A stretch of 64,000 bases of DNA from Hoylesella loescheii (GTDB taxonomy: Bacteria > Bacteroidota > Bacteroidia > Bacteroidales > Bacteroidaceae), in assembly GCA_021531755.1 (NCBI GenBank), contig JADYUK010000008.1:1-64000 (forward strand), read 5' to 3'. A program made the position numbers and the translations under genes. Under the pieces are notes generated by a model. It was not told the origin of the DNA, made no database searches, and was given only the letters and a program-made list of their open reading frames with translations. How positions within the stretch are numbered: position 1 is the first letter of the stretch; each line of letters opens with the position of its first letter. Positions 41,213-50,788 of this stretch are shown piece by piece.

Positions 41213-42490
41213 TTAGCGTATTGTTTTCCGCTTTCCACGTATCACGATGCCTTTATATGATGATGTGACACGCTGGCCTGAGAGGTTGTAGAGGGGCTCT
41301 GTGCCTCTGCCGAGGCTGTCATTGTCGGGCAGGGTGATGGCTGTCTCATTGTCCAGGACACGGAAAGAGACATCGCCGGAGACGGCGACATCATACTTGC
41401 TGAACGATGTGAAAGGCTCTGTGCGGACTATGAGGCGGTACTCTCCCGGTGTCTCAGGTGCCTTGAACGTGAATGTTGACTGGGCGAGATAGTTGGTCTT
41501 GATATCATACATGTACTGCTTGTAACCTATCTGCCTGGTCGTTCCATCGGGAGAGACGAGGTGAAGGGTATAGGCACCGGAATAGTCATTCAGGGCACGG
41601 TTGTAGACAGAAAGGCGCAGCGAGAGCATCTCTGCAGCGACAGGGAGGGTATCGCTCAGGCTCAGCGACGCCTCAAGACGGCACTCCACTGTCCGCTGTT
41701 TGTCATCGGGCATGATGGAGATGAGCACACGCTGGTTCTGGTCGAAGGTATAGTGGGAGGTCAGGAGGTTGTCTATATCGTAGTAGCCATCCTCGTTTCC
41801 GCCCCATCCCCAGACTATATGGTAGAGCGCGGGGGGCATGGAGGAGGACTCATAAAGAGGTTCTGCTATTCCGCCCACGTGCGGGTCATCGTCTGTCTTG
41901 TATCCGTCTATGACGAAAGCGTGGGCCCCATAGCTCTTGTCTGTGGCATTCATGATGACCGGGCGGCCGTGGCTGAGCTCGGTTCTTATCATCTCGTGCC
42001 ATGCGTCATGGCTGTAACACTCGCGCGAGTGGAAGGTCATGTCTGTGTCATAGCCGAAGTGTTGTGCGAGCGCCCATAGCTCATTGGCTGCCGGTGTGGT
42101 ACTTGTATTGTGGCAGAAATCCATGTTTGAGGCTGCCGCACAGAGGTATAGGAACGAGGCGACGCTTGTCTCATCGCCCCCGATGACGGCATCCCAGGGG
42201 ATGGATGAGGAGGAGAAATCGGCCGTGACGGAGAGGTGGTGGGTCGGTGTGGTGTAGGCCACGCTACCCTCTGGAGCTGCCGGATAGCGGTAGACAGACA
42301 TGGCATGGGCTATGGCGAGGGCTACACAGCCGGGTGCTGTGGGCTTGCCGTCGACTTCGGGACATGCTCTGTCATACGGGGATGTCTGTCCCCAGCTGAC
42401 AGGAACAAGGGGCATGGCTTCCTGTGCGAGGGACATGATGGGGTAGAGGATGATTATTAAGAGTATGAGGCGTGGCATAGGGAATGGCAT
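41213..42490 (-). CDS. Secreted C10 family (streptopain-like) cysteine protease
   Basis: The start is taken at 42490 (425 residues; 42478 is also possible); the promoter at 42548 rules out the 42559 start. The signal peptide ends in SLAQ. The catalytic domain follows almost directly: oxyanion region VSWGQTSPYD, nucleophile Cys55 in PGCVALAIAHAM, His190 in YGAHAFVIDGY, and the WGWGGNEDGYYDIDN block. C10 enzymes such as SpeB and interpain A normally carry a propeptide of about 100 residues that is not seen here. The C-terminal half is an Ig-like domain, and the end (LYNLSGQRVTSS ... GIVIRGKRKTIR) is the sorting-like tail. It probably acts on the cell surface or outside the cell. Confidence 0.88.
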   Translation of the reverse strand: MPFPMPRLILLIIILYPIMSLAQEAMPLVPVSWGQTSPYDRACPEVDGKPTAPGCVALAIAHAMSVYRYPAAPEGSVAYTTPTHHLSVTADFSSSSIPWDAVIGGDETSVASFLYLCAAASNMDFCHNTSTTPAANELWALAQHFGYDTDMTFHSRECYSHDAWHEMIRTELSHGRPVIMNATDKSYGAHAFVIDGYKTDDDPHVGGIAEPLYESSSMPPALYHIVWGWGGNEDGYYDIDNLLTSHYTFDQNQRVLISIMPDDKQRTVECRLEASLSLSDTLPVAAEMLSLRLSVYNRALNDYSGAYTLHLVSPDGTTRQIGYKQYMYDIKTNYLAQSTFTFKAPETPGEYRLIVRTEPFTSFSKYDVAVSGDVSFRVLDNETAITLPDNDSLGRGTEPLYNLSGQRVTSSYKGIVIRGKRKTIR

Positions 42491-42547
42491 GATGGGACAA
42501 GCGGAGCGGTTGAAGCGCACAACGGTGAAGCCCCTGTATCTACATCT

Positions 42548-42579
42548 ACAAAGATACACAATTAATATGTAACACGCAA
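42548..42579 (-). promoter_or_regulatory. Promoter of the C10 protease gene
   Basis: On the minus strand TATCTTTGT (42548-42556) follows TTG (42577-42579) by 20 nt. The last base of the -7 box differs from the usual C. Transcription would start near 42541. Confidence 0.65.
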
Positions 42580-42861
42580 AAGATATGGGCAGAAATGTTT
42601 ATATAAGCAGGTAAAGAAAGGTATGGAAAGGGGTGTAGGGGGCGTGAGGCAATAACGGCTGGCGGGAGAGAGAGGGAAAAGGAGAGAAGGGGGAACAAGG
42701 AGAGGGGGAAAACAGAGAAGACAGACAGCTGCCTATAATGATACAGGCGTGCTGTCTGTCTTCTTCTGTTTGTCATCTATGGTGTCGCCACCATGATGTC
42801 ATTATGTCTGGTGGATGTCATGAGGGCGTGGGCCTTCATGTCATCTGTCACTCAGATGATA
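42580..42861. other. Spacer with purine-rich tract
   Basis: About 42600-42720 is G/A-rich on the plus strand (GGGAGAGAGAGGGAAAAGG-like), resembling tracts near 9240, 45800 and 61700. No gene is seen. Confidence 0.5.
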
Positions 42862-45342
42862 TTAGCGTACGATGTACTTCTTGCCGTTCTTGATAACAAG
42901 ACCCTTAGCTGTCTTAACCTCCTGGCCAAGGACATTGTAGATGCGGCCGTTCTGAACAGGAGCTGTCTCTACATTCTCGATGCCTGTAGCGTCGCCCATG
43001 CCTGGCTCTTCCTCAACAGGAGCGATAGAGAGGTCAGTGCCTGTGATGTTGAAGCCTGTTATCTGTATATCCTGTACTCCTGCCTCAATCTTGACAACGT
43101 AAGCCTTGCTTGGGTCGAGCTTGAGAGTAGCGCAGTCAGAAGCTTTGCCCTTACCCCATATTGTGCCAGGAGTTGTAGCAGTCTTCACTACTGTGCCGTC
43201 GTTAGCTGTAGCAGTGAGGATGAGCTGCTCGCCTGTCTCAACCTTGCTTGAAGCAGAGCCTGTAGCGTATACGCGGAATGATGTAGCATCCATGATGGCA
43301 GCCTCCATCCACTTGTTCCACTGTGCAGAGACAACTGGAGAGTTAACAGAACCGTTCTTGCCTGTAGCCTGGATCCATGTGCCCCTCTCGCCTGTTGTTG
43401 GGTTGAGGTCTGTCCAGCGGTTAGACTTCTGTGCCTCATACTGTCCATTCTCAAGAGCGTTCAGACCGTCACCACGTGTGTATGTTATCCAAGGATAAGC
43501 CTCAACGTTGATACCTGGCTTTGTTGTTGTTGGGTCAGAAACGAGTGCATACTCAGCGAGCATGTCAGGACCAAGTACAACCTCGTAGTTTGTGCCAGGA
43601 GCCTTCTCGCCTGGAGCGTGGCATACTGGGAATGGAGTAGTGTCAACACCGTGGAGCTGGAGACCTGTTATCTGGATGTCATCTTTTTTATTGCCAGGAC
43701 TTACAGAAGAAATCTCTACCATGTATCCTACCTCTGGATTGAGCTCTACCTGGCAAACGTCAGATGCTTTACCCTTGCCCCATATTGAGCCCTCAGCTGT
43801 AGCAGCCTCAATCACTGTGCCGTCTGTACCCATTGCCTTAACGACGAGACGCACCTTTGTTTCTGCTGTGCTTGATGCTGATCCTGTTGCGAATACTTTA
43901 AGTGTTGTGAGGTTCTTCACGAAGACAACCATCCACTTGTTCCACTCGCCAGAGATTACAGGGCTTTCTACAGAGCCGTTCTTGCCTGCAACCTGGAGCC
44001 ATGTGCCCCTCTCGTCTGTTGTCGGGTTGAGGTCAGTCCAGCGGTTAGACTTCTGTGCCTCGTGCTGTCCGTTAGAGAGGATGTTCTTGTCGTCGCCACG
44101 TACATACTTAATCCAAGGATAGTTGACTGTGTCGATACCTGGCTTAACCTTGCCGAGGTCTGCCTCATTGCAGTTGCCTACGAGAGTGAGGTTTGTGAGG
44201 TCGAGCATATCCGGACCAAGTACAACCTCGTATCCGTATCCCGGAGTCTTAGCTATGACATCCTTGAATGGAGTCACCCAACGTGGGTCACCGTACTGAC
44301 TGTTTGTGGCTATTGTCTCGAACTTAGGAGCGAAGACATTCTTCAGAGTGAAGATGTTGTCGATGTTGAGAGACTCTGTTGGAGGAACGATAGCGAGGTC
44401 CTCAACAGTGCCGTACTTCTCCTTATCTGTATTGTCGATAGTGAAGCCCTCTGTTGCGTAGAGCACGTTGTCAGCGTTTGTGAACTCGCGTACAGCGTTG
44501 CTTGCAACCTTCTGGAGATATGGAGTGTTGATGAAGATGTTCTTCTTCCATGTCAGATAGACATTGTTCTTGTTAGGGAAGTTGTTGGCAAGAGCCTTTC
44601 CAGGGAAGCAGATAGTGTTGTTGTACATCTGGAAACGTGAGAAGGCGTCAGTGCCCCAAACCTTCTGTGGCTGTGCGTTAGAGGCGTTGCCGTAGCGTAT
44701 CATCCAGCTTGATGTGTTGTCCTGTGACACATTGTAGATAGTGTTGTTAGAGAGGACAATGTTCTTGATGGCGCCTGTGTTTGAGCCTACCCAGTTGATG
44801 ACAGGGTCAATCTTTGAACCACGGAGCTGTACGACACACTGGTCAATCTTAAGGTTGGCAAGAGCGTAAGGCTGCTTATTGGCATAGATGAGTGACTGGC
44901 CGAGGTCAACGAAGTTACAGAGGATTACAGAAACCTGGTTGTCAATCCAGTATACTTTCTGGTTAGCGCCCTCGAACTTGATGGCTGATGTCTCGTCGTT
45001 AATCTTCAGAGACTCGTCAGGAGTTGCAGAGAGAGCGATGATGGCCTTGGTAGCCTCTGCGCAGAGGAAGTTGACACTGCGCACCTGGAGGTATGTCTGT
45101 GTAGAGAGCTGGCCCTCACCTTTGACAGTGACCTTAGCGCCACAACCCCAGATAACAGCCTTCTGCAGACCGAGGTCGACATTAGAGTCGAGGACATACT
45201 CCTTGGTATGGTCAAGGAATACAGAGCAATACTCATCAGAAGAAGCCTTGACGGCATCCTCGATAGCAGTTGCAAGATTCACCTGTGCGCTTGCGCTGAG
45301 ACATAGCAAAGCGACAGAAATAAGCGTGAAGATTTTTTTCAT
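42862..45342 (-). CDS. Secreted beta-helix (DUF4957/DUF5123-like) protein with duplicated C-terminal domain and sorting-like tail
   Basis: An 826-residue protein with a signal peptide ending in SASAQ. Residues 20-370 have the look of a right-handed beta-helix (LANLKIDQCVVQLRGS, IKNIVLSNNTIYNVS, FQMYNNTICFPG), as in DUF4957/DUF5123 proteins of Bacteroidota that are associated with pectin or other polysaccharide lyases. Two similar domains follow, each beginning with YEVVLGPDML and sharing EAQKSNRWTDLNPTT and GKASD; these look like carbohydrate-binding domains. The end (IYNVLGQEVKTAKGLVIKNG) is the shared tail. It neighbours the pectate lyase gene. No catalytic residues can be assigned, so it may bind pectin rather than cut it. 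Confidence 0.75.
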   Translation of the reverse strand: MKKIFTLISVALLCLSASAQVNLATAIEDAVKASSDEYCSVFLDHTKEYVLDSNVDLGLQKAVIWGCGAKVTVKGEGQLSTQTYLQVRSVNFLCAEATKAIIALSATPDESLKINDETSAIKFEGANQKVYWIDNQVSVILCNFVDLGQSLIYANKQPYALANLKIDQCVVQLRGSKIDPVINWVGSNTGAIKNIVLSNNTIYNVSQDNTSSWMIRYGNASNAQPQKVWGTDAFSRFQMYNNTICFPGKALANNFPNKNNVYLTWKKNIFINTPYLQKVASNAVREFTNADNVLYATEGFTIDNTDKEKYGTVEDLAIVPPTESLNIDNIFTLKNVFAPKFETIATNSQYGDPRWVTPFKDVIAKTPGYGYEVVLGPDMLDLTNLTLVGNCNEADLGKVKPGIDTVNYPWIKYVRGDDKNILSNGQHEAQKSNRWTDLNPTTDERGTWLQVAGKNGSVESPVISGEWNKWMVVFVKNLTTLKVFATGSASSTAETKVRLVVKAMGTDGTVIEAATAEGSIWGKGKASDVCQVELNPEVGYMVEISSVSPGNKKDDIQITGLQLHGVDTTPFPVCHAPGEKAPGTNYEVVLGPDMLAEYALVSDPTTTKPGINVEAYPWITYTRGDGLNALENGQYEAQKSNRWTDLNPTTGERGTWIQATGKNGSVNSPVVSAQWNKWMEAAIMDATSFRVYATGSASSKVETGEQLILTATANDGTVVKTATTPGTIWGKGKASDCATLKLDPSKAYVVKIEAGVQDIQITGFNITGTDLSIAPVEEEPGMGDATGIENVETAPVQNGRIYNVLGQEVKTAKGLVIKNGKKYIVR

Positions 45343-45517
45343 ACTACTTTAAGGTTTTAGTTTATAGCATAGTTTAAATTAATATCTTTCTTGTAAGCAT
45401 CCTGTTGTTCTCTTCCAGGCAAGACATGTGGATTTAAGGTATCTGTCAGCAATTCTTCGTTGTTGCTCCGGAATGATAATGCCACGCATGATGAAAATGA
45501 CATATATCAACCCAGAT

Positions 45518-45549
45518 GCAAAGATAGTGTTTATTTTTTATCCATGCAA
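45518..45549 (-). promoter_or_regulatory. Promoter of the beta-helix protein gene
   Basis: On the minus strand TATCTTTGC (45518-45526) follows TTG (45547-45549) by 20 nt. The leader is about 170 nt, long enough to carry regulation. Confidence 0.75.
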
Positions 45550-46396
45550 AAAAATAGATGATTTTTTCTCTGTTATATAGCATTTTTTGTTTGATTAACA
45601 GAATATTAGCACAGAAAAGTGTAGAAATGACATAAAACCGTCATATCTCTATCATCATGATGGCTGATGGGGAAATGGGTGTAGAGGTGACGTGGGCGCT
45701 GTCCCGTCATGCGTTTCTCATCGCCATAGCGGGCGTGATATTACATGACATGGCTTGTGGACGGAGGGGAGAGAAGCGGGATGACTGAGAGGGTGATGGT
45801 GAGAGAATGGAGGGGTCATGGATGAGGAGGGAGGTAAGAAGGGAAGAGGACGGAGGAGAGAAGGGGAGAGAATGGAAGGGTTAAGGGGAGAGGACGGAGG
45901 GGGAGAAGGGCGGAGGACGGAGGAAAGAAGATGGGAGAATGGAGGGGAAAAGGTGGGAGAATGGAGGGAAGATGGAAGATGACGGAGGAAGTTACAGACT
46001 GCAACTCATACGAGGCTTTGCGCTTACAGTTTTCATGCGATAACGTCAATATGGGGAATGGTACCGGATGGGGCGGCAAGAGATACTGCATGGGCTCGCC
46101 ATACAATACTGATGACGGGCTGAGAAGTATTGCTTTCAGTTTGATTTTTTTCAATGAAAAAGTCCACAGCACAGGAGAGGCGACACACGCCGATAGATTC
46201 AGTTATACTGTATAGCAGGCAAAAATATCGGACATTCATATATATGCCAAGGAGGGCTTATTCATTGTTGAATACCACTTTATCAATGTCTTTAGCATAT
46301 TTACCGGGCAGTAATAACCTGAAATTATTGATACCCTCGGTAAACATGTCGTTTCTCATCCTGAGGTTTTGCCGGACGGTGATGAATAAAAGAATA
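45550..46396. other. Gene-free spacer with purine tract and repeat remnants
   Basis: The stretch 45769-45985 is strongly purine-biased on the plus strand (many GGGAGAATGGAGGG-type words). At 46174-46202 lies a 29-nt copy of part of the large palindrome found at 62670-62698, in inverted orientation (28 of 29 match). At about 46358-46370 a CCGGACGG/AAAAC motif resembles the ends of the element at 53482. A short degenerate peptide frame is discussed under rejected items. Confidence 0.55.
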
Positions 46397-46430
46397 AGTC
46401 CATAGAAAGAATCGCTTCAATCTATGGACT
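46397..46430 (-). terminator. Terminator after the pectate lyase-methylesterase gene
   Basis: AGTCCATAGA pairs perfectly with TCTATGGACT around a 14-nt loop. T-rich sequence follows on both strands; on the minus strand it lies 67 nt past the stop codon. Confidence 0.75.
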
Positions 46431-46497
46431 TTTTCTTTATGTACAATGCTTTACGCTATCAAGCATGAAATGGACAATGCCATTGCGTATGAATAGT

Positions 46498-49400
46498 TTA
46501 TCTCCTAACCGTTTTTTTGCCTTTCTGGATTAGTATTCCGCGTGTGGAAGGAGAAACGCGTTGGCCAAGAGTGTTGAAATAGATTGGCGATTCAGACGAA
46601 CTGTCGGTGATGACAGACTCTATTCCAGTGGAAGAATTAGCTGAAAGAGGTGATAGCCCGCCCATTTCATTTGCAACACGTATGGAGTAAGTAGCAGATG
46701 CATCGTCAACAACATACTGGGTGTAGGTGGTGAATGCCCATACCTTTCCGTTCTTCACAACGGCATATCCTAACGCACCGGGGACAGCTTCCCAAGAGAG
46801 TGTGGTGCCGTTCAAGGAAGGGGTGGAAGGAGTGAGCTGACGTGTCGCTGCTTTCGGGTCCCAATTGGCGGCAACCTTCTTAAAGACCTTCCCGAGAGTA
46901 TACTCTGCTGCCTGAGCCTCTGTGATTACAGGATTGTCCGATCCTTCTGCAGGAGCACATGCAGAGATGGAACGTGCGGAGAGATCGAGCAGATTGCCCT
47001 CAGCATCCCTTGAGCCATATTCGTGGAATCGAATCACACAACCGTTTGACATGGCGCGCCATCCTGCCTCTGTAGGCAACACATGCATGGTAGTGTTGAG
47101 GAACGTAGCGGCAGGTGAGTCGCCCCATGGTCGTCCTAGTGCGTATCCCGTAACCTCATCCTTTGCGTCTTCCCTGCGCTCTATGCTGCATGCGTTGAAC
47201 ACGATGCCCATATATCCCGCCTGAGAGTTAGATGCCGTTATGCAGGCAGAAGAAGACACTGGGTAGAGTTTGCAGTGCTCGAAGAACATTGTTCCGTCGC
47301 CATAGATAAAGTCCACCTCTCCTGAAATCTCACAGTCTTCGAAATATGCTGATGCGTCTGCCTTGTTAAGATAATAGGTGTCTTGAACGCCCTGGAGAGA
47401 GACATTCTTATAGGCTGCTTGCTTACCTCGCTGGCGGAGTGCGATTGCCTGTCCCCGCGATATCTTCTCGTCCCAGTCGCGTGCCTGACGTATGGTGAGG
47501 TCCTGCATGTATACGTTATTCTGATTTTGGTCGATGAAGAGAACAGGAGTGAGTGTCTGATAGTTTGCAGAGACAGCGCCCGGGTTGTTCATGATGAGCA
47601 CACCATTGGTGCTCTCACCAATGAGCGATGTGTTCTCAACGACAGGAGTAAGGGCGGTGGTGCCGAAGTCATAGATGCCGTCGTGGAGGAAGATACGGTA
47701 GCGAGCAGTCTTGTCGGAGCGGCTCTTTGCCTTTGCAAGGGCGATAGCAAGTCCATGAACATCATCGACAGCAGCATCGTAGGGACTGCAGTCTTCGAAG
47801 ATATAGGCATAGTCGGCTTCTGATTTGAAGTTCGCTGTGAGAGTGCTGTTACCCTTCACAACGTATCTCAGCTTCGCTTCTGAGCCAACAACATTGCCCT
47901 TGGAGTCTGTCCAGTTCACAAAGAAATATCCTGCCTTAGCCGTTGCAGAGAGTTCTATCTCCGTGTCAGCCACGAAGGCTGTTCCTGCTGGATTTTGTGA
48001 GACGGTTCCTGCGTTCTCCGGACTCACTTTCACATTGAACGTGTGCTTCTCTTCTTCTTGTGCAGAGCCTTCCCATGTTCCAGTGAGAACAATATTGCTG
48101 AATCCCACCTGCTTCGTCGTGCCAAGGCTGTAGACATAGAGACGCAGCTTCAGTGGCTCACCACTATTCTGTGCTCCCGAGATGTCGAGCGAGTGCATGC
48201 TCGCCTTGTTGTTCACACCGCCACTGGAGTCTCTCTCTGGCTTTATGCCCGTAGTGAGAATCTGCTCTTCGTTATCCCCCTGCTGTATAGCAACATCGAT
48301 GAGTCCGCCGTCGGTACCGAAGCGCATGCTGCTGAAAGTGAGGTTCGTAGGTAGGAAAGTAATGCCGCCAACAGGCTGGAGAAGAATCTCCACCATAGCC
48401 TCTGGGTCTGGTGTCGTCGCCTGCTCTGAAGGCTGTACTCCAGCGAACTTGGTCTTTGGGGAGAGTTTGTCTGTCTTGCTTACCACGGTGAGCTTTGAGC
48501 CTACGTTGATGGTAGTGGCAGAGAAGATGCCCGAAGGATTCTGGCTCCCCTTGCTATCGAAGAGTCCTTGGCAAGGCCATGTCACTGTTGCCGTTCCCGT
48601 CCCTGACGGTCCCTGCTCCTTCTTGAATACAGGTGTGAGGATAACAGACGATGTGCAGACATATTCCACACCACCAGCGAAAGTCTTTTCCCCATCTGTC
48701 CATCCCTCGAACGTATATCCATCTTTCTGAAGCTTCGGAAGCGTTATCTTCTCACCGATGCCAGTATATATTGCCTGCTCATCGCAGTCAGCGTATTTCA
48801 CTTCCACAACAGCCGTCAGCGTGATGTCAGAAATGAAAGTATATGCCTCCCCGGCAAGGAAGAAGCCCTGCTGGCATACCCAACCATATATCTTCTCTCC
48901 TGCAGTGGTCTCTGCAGGCAGTGTGACCGCTGTCCCCAACTCTACTGTCGTTGATGCACATACATTGTTCGTGTAGGCAAGGGTTACAGTTGCCGGAAGT
49001 CCAGGGATGACAGGGTATGTGCTTGTCTCGTATTTCGATTTATCTATTGTTCCGTCAACAATGCCGTTGAGATATTTCTCGAGGTTTGTGTATCCGTTTG
49101 CAGAAACGGCAGAGCCGTCAGAGGCGTTGTTCGCATCGAGCCCTACGGTATTCTCGTAAAGGTCAGGGAGCCCATCGCCGTCAGTGTCGATAGCGTATTT
49201 CTCCCCTTCGCGCATTCCAAGGAATGGGTAGTTGGTATATATCTTACCGCCTGCGAGGTAGGTGTCGTGCTCTTCAAGGAGGATATCGTCTGGAGAGTCA
49301 ATAATTCCAGTGTTCAGCGGTTCTGCGGCACCAACATATTTCGGGTCGCACTTTCCTGCTGCCTCGTCAAGGAGACGGCGGTCAACTTCATCATAGCGAG

Positions 49401-50625
49401 GGAGAGAAGCGCCTGCCATGGTGACAACTTTCTTATACGCTTCGTCTGCCGACTCATACTTCATGCCGCTAAGCTCGTAAGGAATGCTCTTAAGAATGTA
49501 TGTGCTGGCGTTGCTGCCAGTAAGGTTTATGCCACGGCTGCTATTTGACTCCTCAGCGCCATAAAGGTTATTGGCATTTACCTTCTCCAGCTCCGCATCT
49601 TTCCAAATGTCAGATGTTGGAGCCCATTTGCTGGAGGTCTCGAACTTATTTCCAGAGAGATACCATTCACCGTAAGGTGATGACGGTGAACACCAGTATC
49701 TACCTCCTGAGGTGCTCGTCTTTGTTGAGGGTCCTGGGCGATAGTAGTTGTTTATGAGGTAAACACGGTCGTAGCCAGGGTCGCCTTTTGCCCAAGAAGG
49801 AGCCTCCACAACATTCTTGTCGTATTCACCTCCATACTGTGCACCAGAGCCCCACCAGTTATAGACAACGTTATTGGCAAATTCTGAGTCAACCTTATAG
49901 TCATGGTCGCCCTTGTTCGTACTTGCTGAGCGCACACCGTTGAAGCGAGGAGAGCGTGAGTGGGAGTTGGTGATGAGGGTGTGGTGCATGGTAGAGTGCT
50001 CACCGCCCCACTGTGTTGCGTAGGCACGAGAGCCCTTTGCGTTCTTTGAGCTGTAGAGCCCTTCGCCAATGATGCACCATTGTATTGTGGTGTAGTCGCT
50101 ATCATAAGCTGTCAGGCATTCTTCCATAGACCATGTCATGGAGCAGTGGTCAAGAATCACACGCTCTGCATTTTCAAGGTCGAGACCAGTCATTGAGGAA
50201 TTTGGTATGTCTCCTGCACGGAAACGTATATATCTCATGATTATGTTGTTACGACAGATATACATATTGTATCCCGCAAGACAAATACCGCCACCAGGAG
50301 CTGATTGTCCAAGAATAGATACATCGTCGTACTGGAATTTCAGCTTAGAAGTAAGATAGATGGTGCCGGAGACATTGAAAAGGATAGTGCGAGGCTTGCC
50401 TCCGTTGTTATGGCGCAGTGCCCATCGAAGAGTTCCAGGGACGAGGTCATTATCGGAGCAGTCGTCAAGGCGTGTCACATAGCACACCTCTCCCCCACGT
50501 CCTCCAGTGACATGTTTGCCATAGCCGTCGGCTCCGGGGAATGCCAACTGCTGTGCATGGGTGTCGACAGATGACATCAGGAGCGATGCCACCAGCGACA
50601 GGAATAGCATGATTGTCTTTCTCAT
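46498..50625 (-). CDS. Secreted pectate lyase (PL1) - pectin methylesterase (CE8) fusion with sorting-like tail
   Basis: A 1375-residue protein with a signal peptide ending in THAQQ. Residues 25-450 form a PL1-type beta-helix (FPGADGYGKHVTGGRGGEV, then LDHCSMTWSMEECLTAY and HSRSPRFNGVR). The middle has InlB/List_Bact-type repeats (GYTFEGWTDGEKTF, GYFFVNWTDSKGN) around a beta-sandwich. From about residue 960 a pectin methylesterase follows, with QGVQDTYYL near 1077, GEVDFIYGDG near 1100 and LGRPWGDS near 1160, which are the CE8 active-site blocks. An Ig-like domain and the shared tail end it (YFNTLGQRVSPS ... GILIQKGKKTVRR). The two enzymes complement each other: the esterase removes methyl groups so that the lyase can cut the chain. 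Export to the surface is inferred. Confidence 0.92.
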   Translation of the reverse strand: MRKTIMLFLSLVASLLMSSVDTHAQQLAFPGADGYGKHVTGGRGGEVCYVTRLDDCSDNDLVPGTLRWALRHNNGGKPRTILFNVSGTIYLTSKLKFQYDDVSILGQSAPGGGICLAGYNMYICRNNIIMRYIRFRAGDIPNSSMTGLDLENAERVILDHCSMTWSMEECLTAYDSDYTTIQWCIIGEGLYSSKNAKGSRAYATQWGGEHSTMHHTLITNSHSRSPRFNGVRSASTNKGDHDYKVDSEFANNVVYNWWGSGAQYGGEYDKNVVEAPSWAKGDPGYDRVYLINNYYRPGPSTKTSTSGGRYWCSPSSPYGEWYLSGNKFETSSKWAPTSDIWKDAELEKVNANNLYGAEESNSSRGINLTGSNASTYILKSIPYELSGMKYESADEAYKKVVTMAGASLPRYDEVDRRLLDEAAGKCDPKYVGAAEPLNTGIIDSPDDILLEEHDTYLAGGKIYTNYPFLGMREGEKYAIDTDGDGLPDLYENTVGLDANNASDGSAVSANGYTNLEKYLNGIVDGTIDKSKYETSTYPVIPGLPATVTLAYTNNVCASTTVELGTAVTLPAETTAGEKIYGWVCQQGFFLAGEAYTFISDITLTAVVEVKYADCDEQAIYTGIGEKITLPKLQKDGYTFEGWTDGEKTFAGGVEYVCTSSVILTPVFKKEQGPSGTGTATVTWPCQGLFDSKGSQNPSGIFSATTINVGSKLTVVSKTDKLSPKTKFAGVQPSEQATTPDPEAMVEILLQPVGGITFLPTNLTFSSMRFGTDGGLIDVAIQQGDNEEQILTTGIKPERDSSGGVNNKASMHSLDISGAQNSGEPLKLRLYVYSLGTTKQVGFSNIVLTGTWEGSAQEEEKHTFNVKVSPENAGTVSQNPAGTAFVADTEIELSATAKAGYFFVNWTDSKGNVVGSEAKLRYVVKGNSTLTANFKSEADYAYIFEDCSPYDAAVDDVHGLAIALAKAKSRSDKTARYRIFLHDGIYDFGTTALTPVVENTSLIGESTNGVLIMNNPGAVSANYQTLTPVLFIDQNQNNVYMQDLTIRQARDWDEKISRGQAIALRQRGKQAAYKNVSLQGVQDTYYLNKADASAYFEDCEISGEVDFIYGDGTMFFEHCKLYPVSSSACITASNSQAGYMGIVFNACSIERREDAKDEVTGYALGRPWGDSPAATFLNTTMHVLPTEAGWRAMSNGCVIRFHEYGSRDAEGNLLDLSARSISACAPAEGSDNPVITEAQAAEYTLGKVFKKVAANWDPKAATRQLTPSTPSLNGTTLSWEAVPGALGYAVVKNGKVWAFTTYTQYVVDDASATYSIRVANEMGGLSPLSANSSTGIESVITDSSSESPIYFNTLGQRVSPSTRGILIQKGKKTVRR

Positions 50626-50788
50626 TATAGTTTAAGGTTTAAGGATTTTAGGTATTTCGTTGTGTGTCCTGCATGGAATGATGATGCTCAACTGGGAGTA
50701 TAACCGCCAGCTGACCTCCCTCCATGCCTTCTATCCGTCGCCATGCGGCTGCCTGGCGGCAGAGCGGGGTGGTGAAGGGAGCCGTGTG

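Noticed and set aside
46265..46405. Short minus-strand frame reading RMRNDMFTEGINNFRLLL and ending after about 33 residues from its Met
   Set aside because: It looks protein-like but has no adequate start and no partner domain, and it overlaps the terminator and an element end. It may be a remnant of a mobile-element gene; too short to call.
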